From Medicago truncatula (lineage: Eukaryota; Streptophyta; Magnoliopsida; Fabales; Fabaceae): a stretch of DNA of 64,000 bases. The position numbers were made by a program, and so were the translations under genes. Where the stretch lies: assembly GCF_003473485.1 (NCBI RefSeq), contig NC_053048.1, positions 44,822,755 to 44,886,754 of the forward strand. Reading direction: 5' to 3'. Positions 1 through 11,620 of this stretch are shown here, in pieces (position 1 is the first letter of the stretch; every line of letters begins with the position of its first letter). The notes below the pieces were generated by a model. That model had not been told where the DNA came from. It made no database searches and saw nothing but the letters and a program-made list of their open reading frames with translations.

Positions 1-583
1 AAATAAAAAAGGATCGTCATATTAAGTTGTTTGAAGAATTTATCGACAGTGGTGGATCTTGAGTTATTTTATCGGGGTACCAAAATACTATGAACTATAT
101 ATTAAGTTGTTTGAAAGATTTATCAAAAATGTTAATTGCTACCATGGAACTTTTTTGACAAAAAAATAAATATATACAAAAATATAAAAAAGGGAGAAGA
201 AGAAAGAATCAAACTCGCGACGTCTGAGAGAAAAAGCAACTGCTTTTCCACTGCGCTAATTGGAAAATATGTAAATAATATGTCTGATATAATATATATA
301 TATATAAACATTGCAGTACCATAGGTTTCAAGGAAGATCCACCACTCATTATCGATCGAGCTCGGACGACCGCCTGAGGTCGCCGGGCGGTGAAACCGCC
401 TCTGAGTCACAAATCATACATGCAAAATATTACGCCGTAAACTGCTACGCAGAATGAGCAAAATTAGGAACATGATAAAGAATTGATACTAGGCATAAGT
501 TTAAAAATGTTGCATTTTGTACCACTACAGTTTTGAAGGAAGACCACGAACTTGATTAACCAAATCAAAACAATGATGATTTC
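1..583. other. Non-coding flank with short repeats
   Basis: No gene is visible. A 26-bp segment beginning ATATTAAGTTGTTTGAA occurs at 19-44 and again, with two differences, at 99-124. A 13-bp inverted repeat (AGTGGTGGATCTT at 49-61, its complement at 334-346) brackets the same stretch, which suggests a decayed small transposon. There is a short (TA)n run near 292-303. Confidence 0.4.
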
Positions 584-1130
584 GGGTTTGTTTGGTTTGC
601 AAAATAGTAAGTACTAGACATAATAATATAAGACATAACAGCACAACACAAAGCAGAATAGTACATAACAAATTTTTATGGTATTAAATAATTTTTTGTT
701 TTATACGATTTTTTTGGGACGAAATGCTATTTTGGATTTTTAGATAACTTGTACGTGGAACAAAAAGTTGTGATGTGGTCTAGTGAAAGACAAAAATATG
801 GGTTTTTGTCTTGTCCCTTGCATCCAATTTGTCATGTACCTGAAACAGTTTTACAAATCAAACACCGGAGAACTAAAGTTGTTTTGTCATGTCCTTCATT
901 TTTTAGCAAATCAAACATGCACTCATATGTATCAATCTAACTATCTTCAACGAATCAAATTCGATGTTAATATTGTTTATATTTCTAACTCACTTGGTTG
1001 ATTTGGTGGTGTTAGTTTTGAATCTTGGAGTGTGTTTCTTTAATAGCTCCTTTGGTGCGCAGGATAAGGAGACATGATATGATCATAAAAATTTGTTCTC
1101 ATCTCTCTCACTCTGAGGTCAGTCCTCCCT

Positions 1131-1131
<1 letters not shown>

Positions 1132-1180
<49 letters not shown>
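1132..1180. repeat. (CT)n-(CA)n compound microsatellite
   Basis: A CT-rich dinucleotide run passes directly into a CA run. It lies inside the non-coding left part of the Harbinger element. Confidence 0.9.
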
Positions 1181-1649
1181 AAACCTTCAGGTAGGGTTTT
1201 CCCATGAATCACTTATCACTTTATTCTTCTTCTGATTGTTTCTATTCTTGTGAAAATTTGTAATTATTGATAAAAAAAAAATTGAATTTGTTAATTGTTG
1301 TTATAGAGTTGTTAATGTTGTGATTGGAAAATTTGTTAATTGATAAAAAAAAATTGTTTCTATTCTTCTTCTGATTGGAAAATTTTGTGTTTTTCCATGC
1401 AACGGGAAACGTACTACTGTTCCTTCTGCTGCATCTACAGCAGTGTCTGTTTACATGTTTCATTTTTTTTCCTTCAGTTTTGGTGCTTTTTTTTTTTCTT
1501 CCCATTCGGGACTGTTAACAATAGCATATTATCATTTTGAATATTTGTTTGATTTCTACAAAGAAAAGTTTGTGTGTTTGTTTGTTTTAATATTGTCTGA
1601 ATGGTTATGTGAGTACTCTCAGAATACTTGTTCCTTTTTATAGGTAAAA

Positions 1650-2745
1650 ATGGATGATTTACAGGAACAATTGAATATGATGCTATATCTAATTTTGCAA
1701 CAATTGTTTTTAGATATGGTTGAACTTTGTTTTCAAATTTTAATGATAGTGAGTCATTCCTCAATATGGCTTTATGAAAATCATTGCATTAAGCAACAAC
1801 CAATGGATAGGGAAGGATTAAGGGGGGAATTCCTAGAGTCTATAATCAAGAGAGACGATGTGATATGTGTTAATCAACTTCGGATGGATATTAGATCATT
1901 CCGTTCATTGTGTTGTCTCCTTCGTAATGAAGGTAAATTGAAAGAAGATGGACTGGTATGTGCTGAAGAACAAGTGGCTATGTTCTTACACATATTGGCA
2001 CAACATTCTAAGAATCGTGTAATTAATTTTCTATTTAAACGATCAGGAGAAACCGTTAGTAGGTATTTTAATCTAGTGTTGAATGGGATCTTAAGATTAC
2101 ATGAAATACTTCTTAAAGCTCCTGAACCTGTCCCAGAAAATTGTAAGGATGAAAGATGGAAATTGTTTAAGGTACGTTTCATTTTAGGAACTATTTTCAA
2201 TTTTGTATGTGTTTTTTTCTATACTACAAAACATTCAATTCGTAATTTGATATTTGTTTATAGAATTGTCTTGGGGCACTAGATGGAACACATATCCAAG
2301 TTAATGTACCAACAGTTGACAAGCCTCTGATATCGAAATAGAAAAGGGGATATATCTACCAATGTCCTGGGTGTATGTTCTAGGGATATGCAATTTATTT
2401 ATGTGCTTCCTGGATGGGAAGGATCAGCTTCAGACTCGAGGGTATTGAGGAATGCTATTGGTAGGAAGAATGGGTTAAATATGTTCCAACAGGTTAGAGA
2501 AATCATGCATATTTAAAATTTCAATAATGAAAAAATATTTTTATTTGACAAGTGTGTTTTATTATAGGTTATTATTATCTTGTGGATGTTGGGTACACAA
2601 ATTTGGAATGATTTCTTTCTCCATATAGAGGGTGTCGTTATCATCGGAGTGAATGGAGACATGGATACACACCTTCAAATAAGCAAGAGCTATTTAACAT
2701 GAAACACTCTATGACAAGAAATGTGATAGAAAGGACTTTTGGAGG
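1650..2745 (+). pseudogene. PIF/Harbinger DDE transposase (ALP1-like), broken
   Basis: The product would be the nuclease that cuts and re-inserts Harbinger transposons. Coding begins at the ATG at 1650. The first block ends at the donor after 2169, and the next block opens with the catalytic GALDGTH motif (from about 2265). A one-base insertion near 2328, in the segment that normally reads PRYR.RKG, shifts the frame. The reading then resumes with the second acidic motif SASDSRVLR (about 2426-2455) and, after a short intron (2493-2568), with VDVGYTN and NVIERTFG. In VDVGYTNLE the following glycine codon has become TGA (about 2612). The C-terminal part after ERTFG is missing and runs straight into the Myb/SANT-like gene. 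Family DDE_Tnp_4 is recognised with good confidence. The copy is dead. Confidence 0.85.
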
Positions 2746-3554
2746 AGAAGTTTCCTGGATGTGGAATTAAGGTAAAACCGCATATTGAATCGACTATGAA
2801 GAGGCTAAGGACACTTTATGGAATAATTTATGATATGTTAATGCAAAGTGGATTTGGTTGGAATGAAGAGAGAAAAACGATTAAGGTGGATAGTGATGAA
2901 GTTTGGAAGGAATATGTAAAGGTTAGCATTTATTAATTAATATATATATTTTTAATGTTTTTGTTGCTCCTTTTGATTACTTATAAACATATATGTTTTA
3001 TTCTTGTGTAGAGTCACCCAAATGCAAAAGATTATAGCTATGCTCCAATCCCGCTTTTTGACAAACTTGGTCATGCTTTTGGAAAAGATCGTGCTACTGG
3101 AAAAGGTGTTGCTCCTTCTGCTGACAATGTGGAGGAGATCGATAGAGAAGAAGAAGAACTTAATGACGAGGAGAAGGAAGAAGAAATATCACAGTTGCCT
3201 TCTATTAATCAATCTAAAAGAAAGACTGGCCAAATGGACATCCAATCTAGAAAAAGAAACAAAGGAGCAAATATAATTGCTCAGAGTATTTCAGAGCTAG
3301 GACAGACTTTTGGGAGTATACTTGAAAAAAGCTCAGAACGATTGTGTGAAGCTGCAAATTGTCTAGGTTTCGTCGAAGATGTGATTGATGATTCCAGAAA
3401 TGTTATGGCGGAATTGGAGAAAATGGAGTTAACAGAACAAGAGCGTTTTGCTGCTGCTGAGAAAATTTTATCAGTGCCACACCGTCTTCATATATTTTGG
3501 GGTTGTGCTAATGTTGGTGCTCGTCTTGCCTTTGTGAAGTCATTGGCGCAGTAA
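2742..3554 (+). pseudogene. Myb/SANT-like Harbinger accessory protein, 5' truncated
   Basis: This is the DNA-binding partner of the Harbinger transposase. The preserved part starts at the typical segment FPGCGIKVKPHIES, followed by the W-rich tail FGWNEERKTIKVDSDEVW. An intron runs from 2921 to 3011. The second exon begins SHPNAKDYSY, contains FGKDRATGKG, an acidic stretch (EEEELNDEEKEEE), a basic nuclear-localisation-like patch and a C-terminal helical region, and ends at the TAA at 3554. The first part of the Myb/SANT domain, including the initiator methionine, is absent. The deletion junction lies at about 2740-2750, directly after the transposase fragment. No functional protein is expected from this copy. 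Confidence 0.8.
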
Positions 3555-3662
3555 TTTTTGTATTGTTCGCTGAAAATGTTTGACAATATTTTGTTGTTTT
3601 ATCATTGTACTGTTGCTTCGTTGTTTTATTGCTACTTATCCGTTATCCGTATGACAATTTAA

Positions 3663-3852
3663 TTGAGAAATGATATTTGTACAACTATTTTGATACAACT
3701 TTTGTACAACTTTCTCTCTCATACTCACATTATGTTTTTATTCTCTCTCTACCTTTTTTTCTCTCTCTATTGTTTTTGACCAATGAGAAGAGAGAACAAC
3801 AAAGTTGTCTCAAATGTTGTACCAAAATGGTTGTTAAAATATCACTACTCAA
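3663..3852 (+). mobile_element. 190-bp MITE nested in the Harbinger element
   Basis: The terminal inverted repeats begin TTGAGAAATGATATTTG and end with the imperfect complement (ATATCACTACTCAA). The centre is CT-rich on this strand. TTTAA lies on both sides (3658-3662 and 3853-3857) as a probable target duplication. A relative lies in the opposite orientation at 57039-57220. The insertion is flanked by two copies of a roughly 45-bp host segment (about 3611-3662 and 3862-3909), which is longer than a normal target duplication. Confidence 0.75.
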
Positions 3853-4171
3853 TTTAATTTTCTGTTGCTTAGTTGTTTTATTGCTACTTATCTGTATGAC
3901 AATTTAAAGTCGATACAAATTTCATTTTTTCGATATATTTCTTTATTGTTTTTTACTTATTTAAGTGGTACTTTTGTGTTTGAGTATTTTAATTTTTAGC
4001 AGCACTATTTTTTTTTTATTGCAATTATATGATATTATTTAATTACTTGTCTTTTTTTATTGTCAAATAAAAATATGAAAATTATTATTTTTTCTTCATA
4101 AAAATTATGAATTTGTTTCACAAGAATAACTTTGTAATTTAAATAGAATATAATTTTTATCATGTCGATAG

Positions 4172-4265
4172 CAAGTGTGCACCAAACGCATGATAGGATA
4201 AAATAATGCTATCATCTTTTTTATCAAGTGTGCACCAAATGCATGATAGGATAAATGTTTATCCT
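4172..4265 (+). repeat. Subterminal tandem repeat of the Harbinger element
   Basis: Two near-identical units of about 44 bp share GTGTGCACCAAA(C/T)GCATG and then ATAGGATAAA. The terminal repeat itself (GCACACCAAACAGAC) is a variant of the same motif. Such subterminal copies are usual binding sites for transposase-complex proteins; that role is inferred here. Confidence 0.55.
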
Positions 4266-4347
4266 GTCACTATCATATCTTATCCTTAACCAGCTTCTTA
4301 TTCTATCTTGTCTCTATCTTATCTTATCCTGCACACCAAACAGACTT

Positions 4348-4744
4348 TCTTATGTTCTATTTTCTCGATGTAAATTTTGATAGCTAGCTTAGCTTCTTCA
4401 AATAAAAAAATACTTGAGATTTTTATAGCAATCGCTAACTCGAGACCTTCGATCATAACCCACACCTCAGCTATCACCGAAGAACAACTACGATGACCAC
4501 AACTATAAATCCATCATCATGTTACGAATAATGCCCTTGCAAACGTCAATACCACCGTTATCGGTAACTACATCATCATCGCTGTTAATCTTTACCCATC
4601 CTCTGCCAAACTAAAGAGAAGAAGAAGAGAATATACTTCAAAGACTCTTCAATATGCATGCTTTTTTTCCATTATTCGCTTCAATTAAACAAAGTTAAAG
4701 AAAACTTAAAACGTCAACAATGCTAATGTTATGAAATTAGCTTG
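4348..4744. other. Intergenic, no gene seen
   Basis: AT-rich sequence between the Harbinger element and the Mutator-like fragment. I see no open frame with family resemblance and no structured repeat. Confidence 0.4.
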
Positions 4745-5162
4745 ATCCCCACCAACACCAAAACAACTGGTATGTCTTATCAGGCAGCATTAGTTTCTTC
4801 TTCCCCACCATCTTCTTTCCTCCCCCCTCTTTCCTCTCCACCGGTGGCTCCTCCAGTATTGCTTATGTAATAAGTTAAGCTTGAAATTTTTTGTAATGTA
4901 TTGTTCATATATTAATAAAATCAGTTGTTTTTATGTTTGTGTCTTTCTATTTCTGTTTTTTTATTTTATTTGCATTTTATTTTACGAATTTTGAAGATTA
5001 AAATTGCAAAAGTTATGGTAAAACATTATTCAGGATTTTCAAATCCGAAAACATCTGCAAAATTCTAACAATGCAATCAAGAAAACGAAATCCGGACCAT
5101 GGGTAAAATTGGAAAAAAAAAGGGCGCGCGAGGAAAGACATAGGGTGAGAAAAGTAATAGTC
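4745..5162 (+). mobile_element. Right-end fragment of the Mutator-like element seen at 32.1-35.1 kb
   Basis: This segment is a diverged direct copy of about 34620-35071. It shares the leader ACTGGTATGTCYTATCAGGC, the CT-rich tract ending in CACCGGTGGCT, the polyadenylation-like ATTAATAAAATCAG, the TCCGGA-type palindrome half sites and the terminal GGTGAGAAAAGTAATAGTC. The left boundary is blurred and no left terminal repeat is found nearby, so this is a truncated copy. Confidence 0.7.
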
Positions 5163-5238
5163 TAAAATAAATAACATAAAGATTTGTTGGAAATCAACTC
5201 TATAGTGGTAAAAAAAGAAAAGGTTCTCCCAAACTTAG

Positions 5239-6825
5239 GGAAGTGTATTGGATTAGGATTTTAAAAGACTATTTTAATAAAAAAAGTCTTTAAGATTTTA
5301 AAAGACCGTGTGAGATTGTATTGATTCTGTGAGATTTTAAAAGACTTTATACACTCAAGAATTTAAATGATTTATCACACTGACTTTTAAGGATTTCAAA
5401 TGATTTTATGGGATTTTAAAATTCAAAGGATTCAATAAATTTTTGGGAAAAAAGAACAAACTTACAAGCGTGAATGATAAAAATAATGAACAAATAAATT
5501 CTAGTGTTTGAATAAAGAAAAATAAAACCAATAAAAAATTCTTTTACTATTGATTTTAAAATTTTAAGAATTTTATTGATTTTATAAGATTTTAAGGGAC
5601 TAAAAAACACTCTAACACATTATTCTCAATACACATTTTTTATTTGTTAAAAATGTTATTCCCACAAAATTCAATTGTATATATTTAAAATTAGGCTTAA
5701 TTGCACTTTTCTCCCCTGTAGTTTGCCAATTGTGCGATTTTGCACCCCATAGTTTTAAACGAGCGATTTTGCCCCCTATAGTTTTTCCCCTTTCTGATTT
5801 TATGGTCCCCATGACATTTAGCGCTGGTTTTTTATCAATTAATGTGTGTCACGTGTGTAATTCCATTTTTTAAAAAATTAAAAAAATGGTATTTTTCAGA
5901 TTTTGAGAGAAGGAGCACGTGATTTTTTAGATTTTAAGAAGAAATATCACGTGTCTCCTTCTCTCAAAATCTGAAAAATACCATTTTTTTTATTTTTTAA
6001 AAAATGGAATTACGCACGCGGCACACATTAATTGATAAAAAACAGACATATCAGCACTAAATGTCATGGGGACCATAAAATCTGAAAGGGGGAAAACTAT
6101 AGGGGGCAAAATCGCTCGTTTAAAACTATGGGGTGCAAAATCGCACAATTGGCAAACTATAGGGGGGAAAAGTGCAATTAAGCCTTAAAATTATGCCAGC
6201 ACTTACAAATCTTTCAAAAAAAAAATTGTGTCAGCCCTTACAAATCGGTCGAGTTTACACGAGTTTACCAAGTGCTAACTCAGTCAAATTCGTTAAACCT
6301 TCCGATTTTACCAGAAACTGAGTTTATCTCAGAGTTAACACGATTTTGGTACCTAAAAACGTAAACTCGGTAATCTCAGAAAGTTAACACTCGATTTGCG
6401 GAACATTGATTACAACATACTCTCTATCATAATACTCTCAATACAAATTTTTTTTTATGAGATAGAGAGAGGTAGAGAGGGGGGATGAGAGATGAGAGAG
6501 AGAGAGAGAGTGGAGAGATAGAGAAACGAAGAGAGAAAGGAGAGAATGGGGAGGGGGAGAGAAAGGAGAAGAAAGAGATAATAACTTTTAAAAGAAAAAC
6601 AATCTCAAGAAGTCTCATCTTTTCATGAAAGACTTTTTCTTGTTAAAATTACACTATAAAATCCCGCAAAATCCATCAAAATCCAATTTATTAAATAATC
6701 CTTCGAAATTTGAATACCACGAGATTTTTTTTTAAGTTGTAAAAAGTCTTGATTGAATACCACAAGACTCTTTCATAATTAAAAAGTATTTTAAAATCTC
6801 ATAGAATCCTAATCCAATACATCCC
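5239..6825. mobile_element. Tourist-like (PIF/Harbinger) element with TTA duplication
   Basis: The left end GGGAAGTGTATTGGATTAGG is the imperfect inverted complement of the right end (CCTAATCCAATACATCCC, ending at 6825). TTA lies immediately outside both ends (5236-5238 and 6826-6828), which is the target duplication of this superfamily. The element has no coding capacity. Its inner arms repeat ATTTTAAAAGACTTT-type motifs, and it holds a (GA)n-rich tract (6470-6570). It has been enlarged by the foldback MITE at 5694-6184. Confidence 0.85.
5694..6184. mobile_element. Mutator-type foldback MITE, 491 bp
   Basis: The two halves are near-perfect inverted repeats from GGCTTAATTGCACTTTTC to the complement ending in GCAATTAAGCC, meeting around 5930-5950. 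The nonanucleotide TTAAAATTA flanks both sides exactly (5685-5693 and 6185-6193). A 9-bp duplication with long terminal inverted repeats is diagnostic for Mutator-type elements. No gene is inside. Relatives occur at 25147-25597 and 29745-30053. This copy sits inside the Tourist-like element and is therefore younger than it. Confidence 0.92.
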
Positions 6826-6828
6826 TTA

Positions 6829-7782
6829 AAATAAGACATCGTCTCTTCAATCTAAAAGTTTATCTAAGTAAAAAAAGAATCAATAAAGATTCTAATATAT
6901 GAATATAAAATTCAGGCAATTTTTTTATCTCTATTTTAAAATACTATATACTAAGTAAATTAAATAAAAATGTAACAACAGAAAAATTAAATTAAGCAAA
7001 ACATTCTTTTGAAACACAAGTTAAGTAGGTCATTTTGATCAAATAAAATAAGAGTTAAATAAGTTTTTGATTCCGATAAATATAGTCAATTTTATTTTTG
7101 ATCTTTGTACTTGCAGAAAAAGTACGGTAAAGATTCTAGGGTTAAGAATCGCAGATTAGGGTTCTAATCTAGGGTTTTTAGACTGAATAAATGGATCCTT
7201 TTAGAATGACCCCAAGAGGGTTATTTATAGCCTGCTAATGGGCTTTTTCCTGCGTGACTTAAGCTCTAAGAAAGCAGGGTTTTTAGTCTTTTTAGCTCAT
7301 TTAGGCGGTTTAGGGCGACTTCTAGAGGTTTCTAGAAGCCGAGGTAGACGGCGCCCTGAGGAGGACGCGCCTAGGCCTCCAAAGTCCCTTCTATAGGGCG
7401 CCTAAACCCTTCTGGAGGGCTTTTAAGCTCTTAGGAATATTATGACGGTCCAATCTTCATAAAAAAAGCACAGGTTTTGGTCTCATGAATTTTTTAAAGA
7501 AGATAAAGTATCAAAATATGTTAAAAATAAGATAAATGACAAAAACACATCTTTGTTTAAAGATAAATGACCAAAAATACATATTTAAGCAAAATAGTTT
7601 TAGTTTTTTTTTTTCTTCTTCCAAATCAAATGGAAAAAAAAATCCCTGACTATTTGATTTGCCAAATCCTCAAAAACAGAGTCGTTTCATTCGAGTCAAT
7701 TGACAAACACCAAATCCTCAAAAACCTTTTCCTATCAGAAGACTGAACAAACCACCACAGCACCGTCGTCCAAAACCCTAGG
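6829..7782. other. PRP18 upstream region with an LTR-like insert
   Basis: AT-rich DNA surrounds a clearly more GC-rich block at about 7125-7450. Read on the minus strand, that block has a TATA-like GGCTATAAATAACCC (complement of 7208-7222). It resembles the promoter part of an LTR, but no TG...CA ends or target duplication could be set, so the identity is open. The last roughly 150 bases before the ATG at 7783 are presumably promoter and 5' UTR of PRP18. Confidence 0.35.
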
Positions 7783-10700
7783 ATGGACCTTCTAAAGCAA
7801 GAGCTTCTCAAAAAACGCCAATCCCTAGCCGAAGAAACCGGCGGCAAGAAATTCTTCAAACGCTCCGAGATCCAACAGAAACAAATCCAAAAACTCCGCG
7901 AAGAAGAAAAACGCGAACTCGAAGCCAAATCTAAAAAACGCAACTCAACGACTTCCGATACGGTCTCCACCGTAACAACCTCATCAACCAACGCTTCCTC
8001 CTCCGTCACATCCGCTGCTGCTTCATCCAGCGCTTCCCTCCCCGATGAACAAAACATCGACAGCCTCGTCCTTCCTAAACAAGAAGTCATCCGCCGTCTT
8101 CGTTTTCTCAAACAACCGGTGACGCTATTCGGCGAAGACGACGATGTGAGACTCGATCGGCTTAAATACGTTCTCAAAGCTGGATTGTTTGAAGTGGATA
8201 GTGATATGACGGAGGGACAGACGAATGATTTCTTGCGTGATATCGCGGAGTTGAGGAAGAGGCAGAAGACGGGGATTTTGAGTGATAGGAAGCGGCAGAA
8301 GGCTGAGGACGGTGCTGCTGAGGATGGTGATGGTGGTGCTGGTGATGATGATTTGAGTGATTGTGGTGGATCTAGTGGTGGTGATAATGATAAGGATTTG
8401 AAAAGGATGAAGGCGAATTTCGAGGAGTTGTGTGATGAGGATAAGATTTTGGTGTTTTTCAAGAAGCTGTTGAATGAGTGGAAACAGGAGTTGCGTGAGA
8501 TGGCGGAGACGGAGAAGCGGACTGCTAAAGGGAAGTCTATGGTTGCTACATTCAAGCAGTGTGCGCGATACTTGAACCCGCTGTTTAAGTTTTGTAGGAA
8601 GAAGGTGAGTTTTATTCTGTTTTGTCTGCATGATTTGCTTCTAATTTCCTTTGACTATGTGTATATTGCTTGTTTATACATTTAGCAAACCACTTTTCTG
8701 GTATTTGGTGTTTGTTTAATAGGAAAATTTACATGCTAGTGGAATTCACCCATTAGAATGTGATTGGAAACTAATTGGATAGTTAATCTTAGGGTTTGCT
8801 GGAATGTTAACTGTTGGACCAAATAGGAACATAGTGAAGTTTAAAGCAGATTGAGTTAGGAGAGGTGTCTATACATTGTCATCACTGTGTATTTGGAGAA
8901 CTTTCTGTATGAAACCTAGATGGACAAAAATATGATGTTTTAGTATTATGTATTTTAAATTTTAAGGTGAGTTTTGGAAAGATGGTGAATTATGGTAGGA
9001 TATTTTAAGGCGAGTTTCAGAGAACTTTCTAGCTTCGTTGCATTTGCATGCATCTAGATGTTGTGTTTTGGTTGGAAATACAGGATACTATATTTTGAGT
9101 GAGACTGTTTGAACATGTTTTGAAGGGCGCAGAATTGCAGATTGGCAATTCAATGTAATAGTATTCTCACATGGAAAGTGAAGGAAAGGATCAGACCTAT
9201 TTACAATATATTATATGTAGTTTTACCTTGCATTTGTGAGAGGTTGATTCCACAACTCAAACTCGTGACCTTCTAGTCGCACAAAACCAACTCCAATTGT
9301 TGCTTCAAGGCTGGAGAGAACTGCAGACTGGAAATGCTTACAAATGGCTTATTATACGGTTTGGACTTAGGAGGCATTGGACTTGAGTATCACATTTGAA
9401 GCATATGATTTGGATGTGGGACTTTTATGGCCTTTGGATCCCCTCTGCTTTGATGGTGTGATTCTCTCAAGTTTCATAATCGTTCTTCTCTAGTTGAGGA
9501 TTTGAGCCTTGTTAGTTGTTCTTTCCATTATATGTTTTAGAGGAGTTTTTACCAAGAAGTTCTGCTGTGTAAAAGTAGGAATACCTCGTGAAACAATAAA
9601 AGAGAATCACCTAAATTAAAAGAAACTCTCGCATTAAAACCTCATCCACCTTATCCTTGTAAATGGTGCTGAAACTGCTAGCACCAATAAGGTAGCGTGC
9701 ACAGCAAAAACTGGAGACGTTTTCCTACACTATGGATTGGATATTTTAAGAGCCAATGTTGTACTGTGCTCTGATTCATGGTTCTCAATATCAACACTTT
9801 GTTTAGAATAATTGAACAGTCTACCTTGATTGAGATCCAAGTGCAGCAATATCAACACTTTGTTTAGAACGAATGCATAGCTTTGTAGCAGTGGGGCTAT
9901 ATGTGATATTTTGAATATCACCTTGTTAATTTGATGTTAATTTTATATTTTATTTCGGATTCTGGTACTTTATTTGTTTGAAAGATTGGATGAATTACTT
10001 TAGTGAATTTGATGTGATTTAGTTTAATTGATTCATATCCGAATTATTGATTTTAAAATAAAATATTATATTTGATTATAAATATAAGAGAAACTTCAAG
10101 AGAAGACCTAGAAAAACTATAAGTGAAACTAATATGAAAGATTTAGAGATTAATGAGTTGGATCCAAATATGGTTTATGATAGAACATTATGGCTAAATT
10201 AGATCCATGTAGCCAACCCCGCTTAGCAAGATAAGGTTTGGTTGTTGTTGTATATTTAATTATAAATATGATTGAAGTTATAAAGGTTTACTTGCTATAA
10301 ACTCCATAGTTGGAATCATGAACTTATTCTCAGCCTTGTAAACTGGTGTGTAAAATTTTATGCTTGTAAATAAATTAGTAGATCCCAAATCTAAAGTGAG
10401 ATGTAGAGCCGGTGAGCATCTGGGGCAGGAGATACATTCAATTTTTTGATCAAGCAATTCAGTGATATGGCAGTCTTTTACTTAAGTTTACAGCAACTTT
10501 TTCTTAATTTTCTTACCTTGTTAATATTGATTTTTTTGGCAGTGTCTATATGCACGTATTGTTAGTAAACAGTTTTGGGAAGAGTAGACTACACAGTTGT
10601 CATTGTCAGTTCTACATTTCACGTATATTTTGGAAAATACAGCTTTTAACCTTGTTAGAGTGGCACTCTTGGAGTGTTTAAAGACTATTGTTCCTTTGTT

Positions 10701-11620
10701 TTGACTTGGGAAATTTAGGAATAAATCTTAAGTTGGTGGATTTTACTGTATAATATGGGAGCTCTTGAAGGATTTCACTGGACGAAATTTATGTTTTCCA
10801 TTTCTATTTGAATATCTTTTACTTTGATATAGGTAACCCCGGAAAATTGATATTTAGTGAGTAGTTGTACTTGTTTTGGATGATTCAGTCTATGACTGGT
10901 CTGGTGTAATAGGTTCTTCCATTTGTCTTGGTATTGCGTTATGTTTGCTTGATAGTAAAAAAAAAATGCATTCCAACCTCCCTTAGCTGGTTATTTGAGA
11001 TCCTATGTTAAGGGTGTCAGACATTGAATTTTTAGCATAGCTTTCAATTTTCAAATTCTATATTCTGTGTCTTAGTGCGTGCTATTCTGCTTCAAGTAAT
11101 GGTTTTCATTTAATCATATTGTTGATATGAAATGTGTCAGTGCTGCTTGTCTTCTGAAGCATTTGTATTGGAACTAATAAAATGGATGTGGTGCATGTAT
11201 TTTCAGGTTCTTCAGGATGACATTCGGCAGGCACTAATGTTGATGGTTGACTGCTGTATGAGGCGAGATTATCTGGCTGCAATGGACCATTATATCAGGC
11301 TGGCTATCGGGAATGCTCCCTGGCCTATTGGTGTTACTATGGTTGGTATTCACGAAAGATCTGCCCGTGAAAAGATCTACACAAATAGTGTTGCTCACAT
11401 CATGAATGATGAAACAACTCGTAAGTACTTACAATCAGTGAAGAGGTTAATGACATTTTGCCAACGGCGTTACCCGACATTGCCATCAAAAGCAGTTGAG
11501 TTTAACAGTTTGGCAAATGGGAGTGATCTGCAGTCACTTTTAGCAGAAGAGAGATTTAGTGGGGGCAATCAGTCATCTGAGGAGAGGCTTAGGATAATGC
11601 CTGCTCCAAGAGAAAGTTAG
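7783..11620 (+). CDS. PRP18: Pre-mRNA-splicing factor 18 (PRP18)
   Basis: PRP18 is a nuclear factor that joins the spliceosome for the second transesterification step, where it stabilises the 3' splice site. Two coding exons, 7783-8604 and 11207-11620, are joined in phase 0 and give 411 residues, close to plant PRP18 (about 420 from memory). The N-terminus is a charged coiled-coil-like helix (1-52), followed by an S/T-rich linker (53-90). Residues 96-140 form the SFM/PRP4-like motif with FLKQPVTLFGEDD and RLDRL. The Prp18 domain follows from about residue 205 and includes the conserved NAPWPIGVTMVGIHERSARE in exon 2. The 2.6-kb intron (8605-11206, GTGAGT...TTTCAG) holds SINE and LINE remains. 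The start ATG has no competing upstream in-frame ATG nearby. The reading frame is intact. Confidence 0.95.
9205..9290 (-). mobile_element. SINE remnant in the PRP18 intron
   Basis: On the minus strand the sequence contains a B-box-like GGTCACGAGTTTGAGTTGTG followed by GGAATCAACCTCTCACAAATGCAAGG. This is the layout of the Au-type tRNA-derived SINEs of plants as I remember them. The 5' part with the A box is degraded and no target duplication was found. Confidence 0.5.
10088..10254 (+). mobile_element. RTE-type LINE 3' end in the PRP18 intron
   Basis: One frame reads RRPRKTISETNMKDLEI and then YDRTLWLN, followed by a stop and AT.CATGTAGCCAACCCC...ATAAGGTTTGG(TTG)n. This is the characteristic C-terminus and tail of plant RTE LINEs. 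Only the last roughly 165 bp are present, as expected from 5'-truncated target-primed insertion. Confidence 0.7.

Larger units (their letters stand above)
584..4347 (+). mobile_element. Degenerate PIF/Harbinger DNA transposon
   Basis: The left end reads GGGTTTGTTTGGTTTGC (584-600). The complement of the right end (4331-4347) reads AAGTCTGTTTGGTGTGC. These match imperfectly and follow the G-N-CTGTTTGG style of PIF/Harbinger terminal repeats. Between them are remains of both genes of the family on the same strand: the DDE transposase and the Myb/SANT-like protein. A clean 3-bp target duplication (normally TTA/TAA) is not visible, so the exact ends are uncertain. The copy cannot be autonomous because the transposase has a frameshift, a stop codon and a large deletion. 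Confidence 0.75.

Noticed and set aside
7650-8631. Long minus-strand frames of 301 and 168 codons opposite PRP18 exon 1
   Set aside because: They are mirror images of a strongly supported PRP18 exon and have low-complexity S/L-rich composition.
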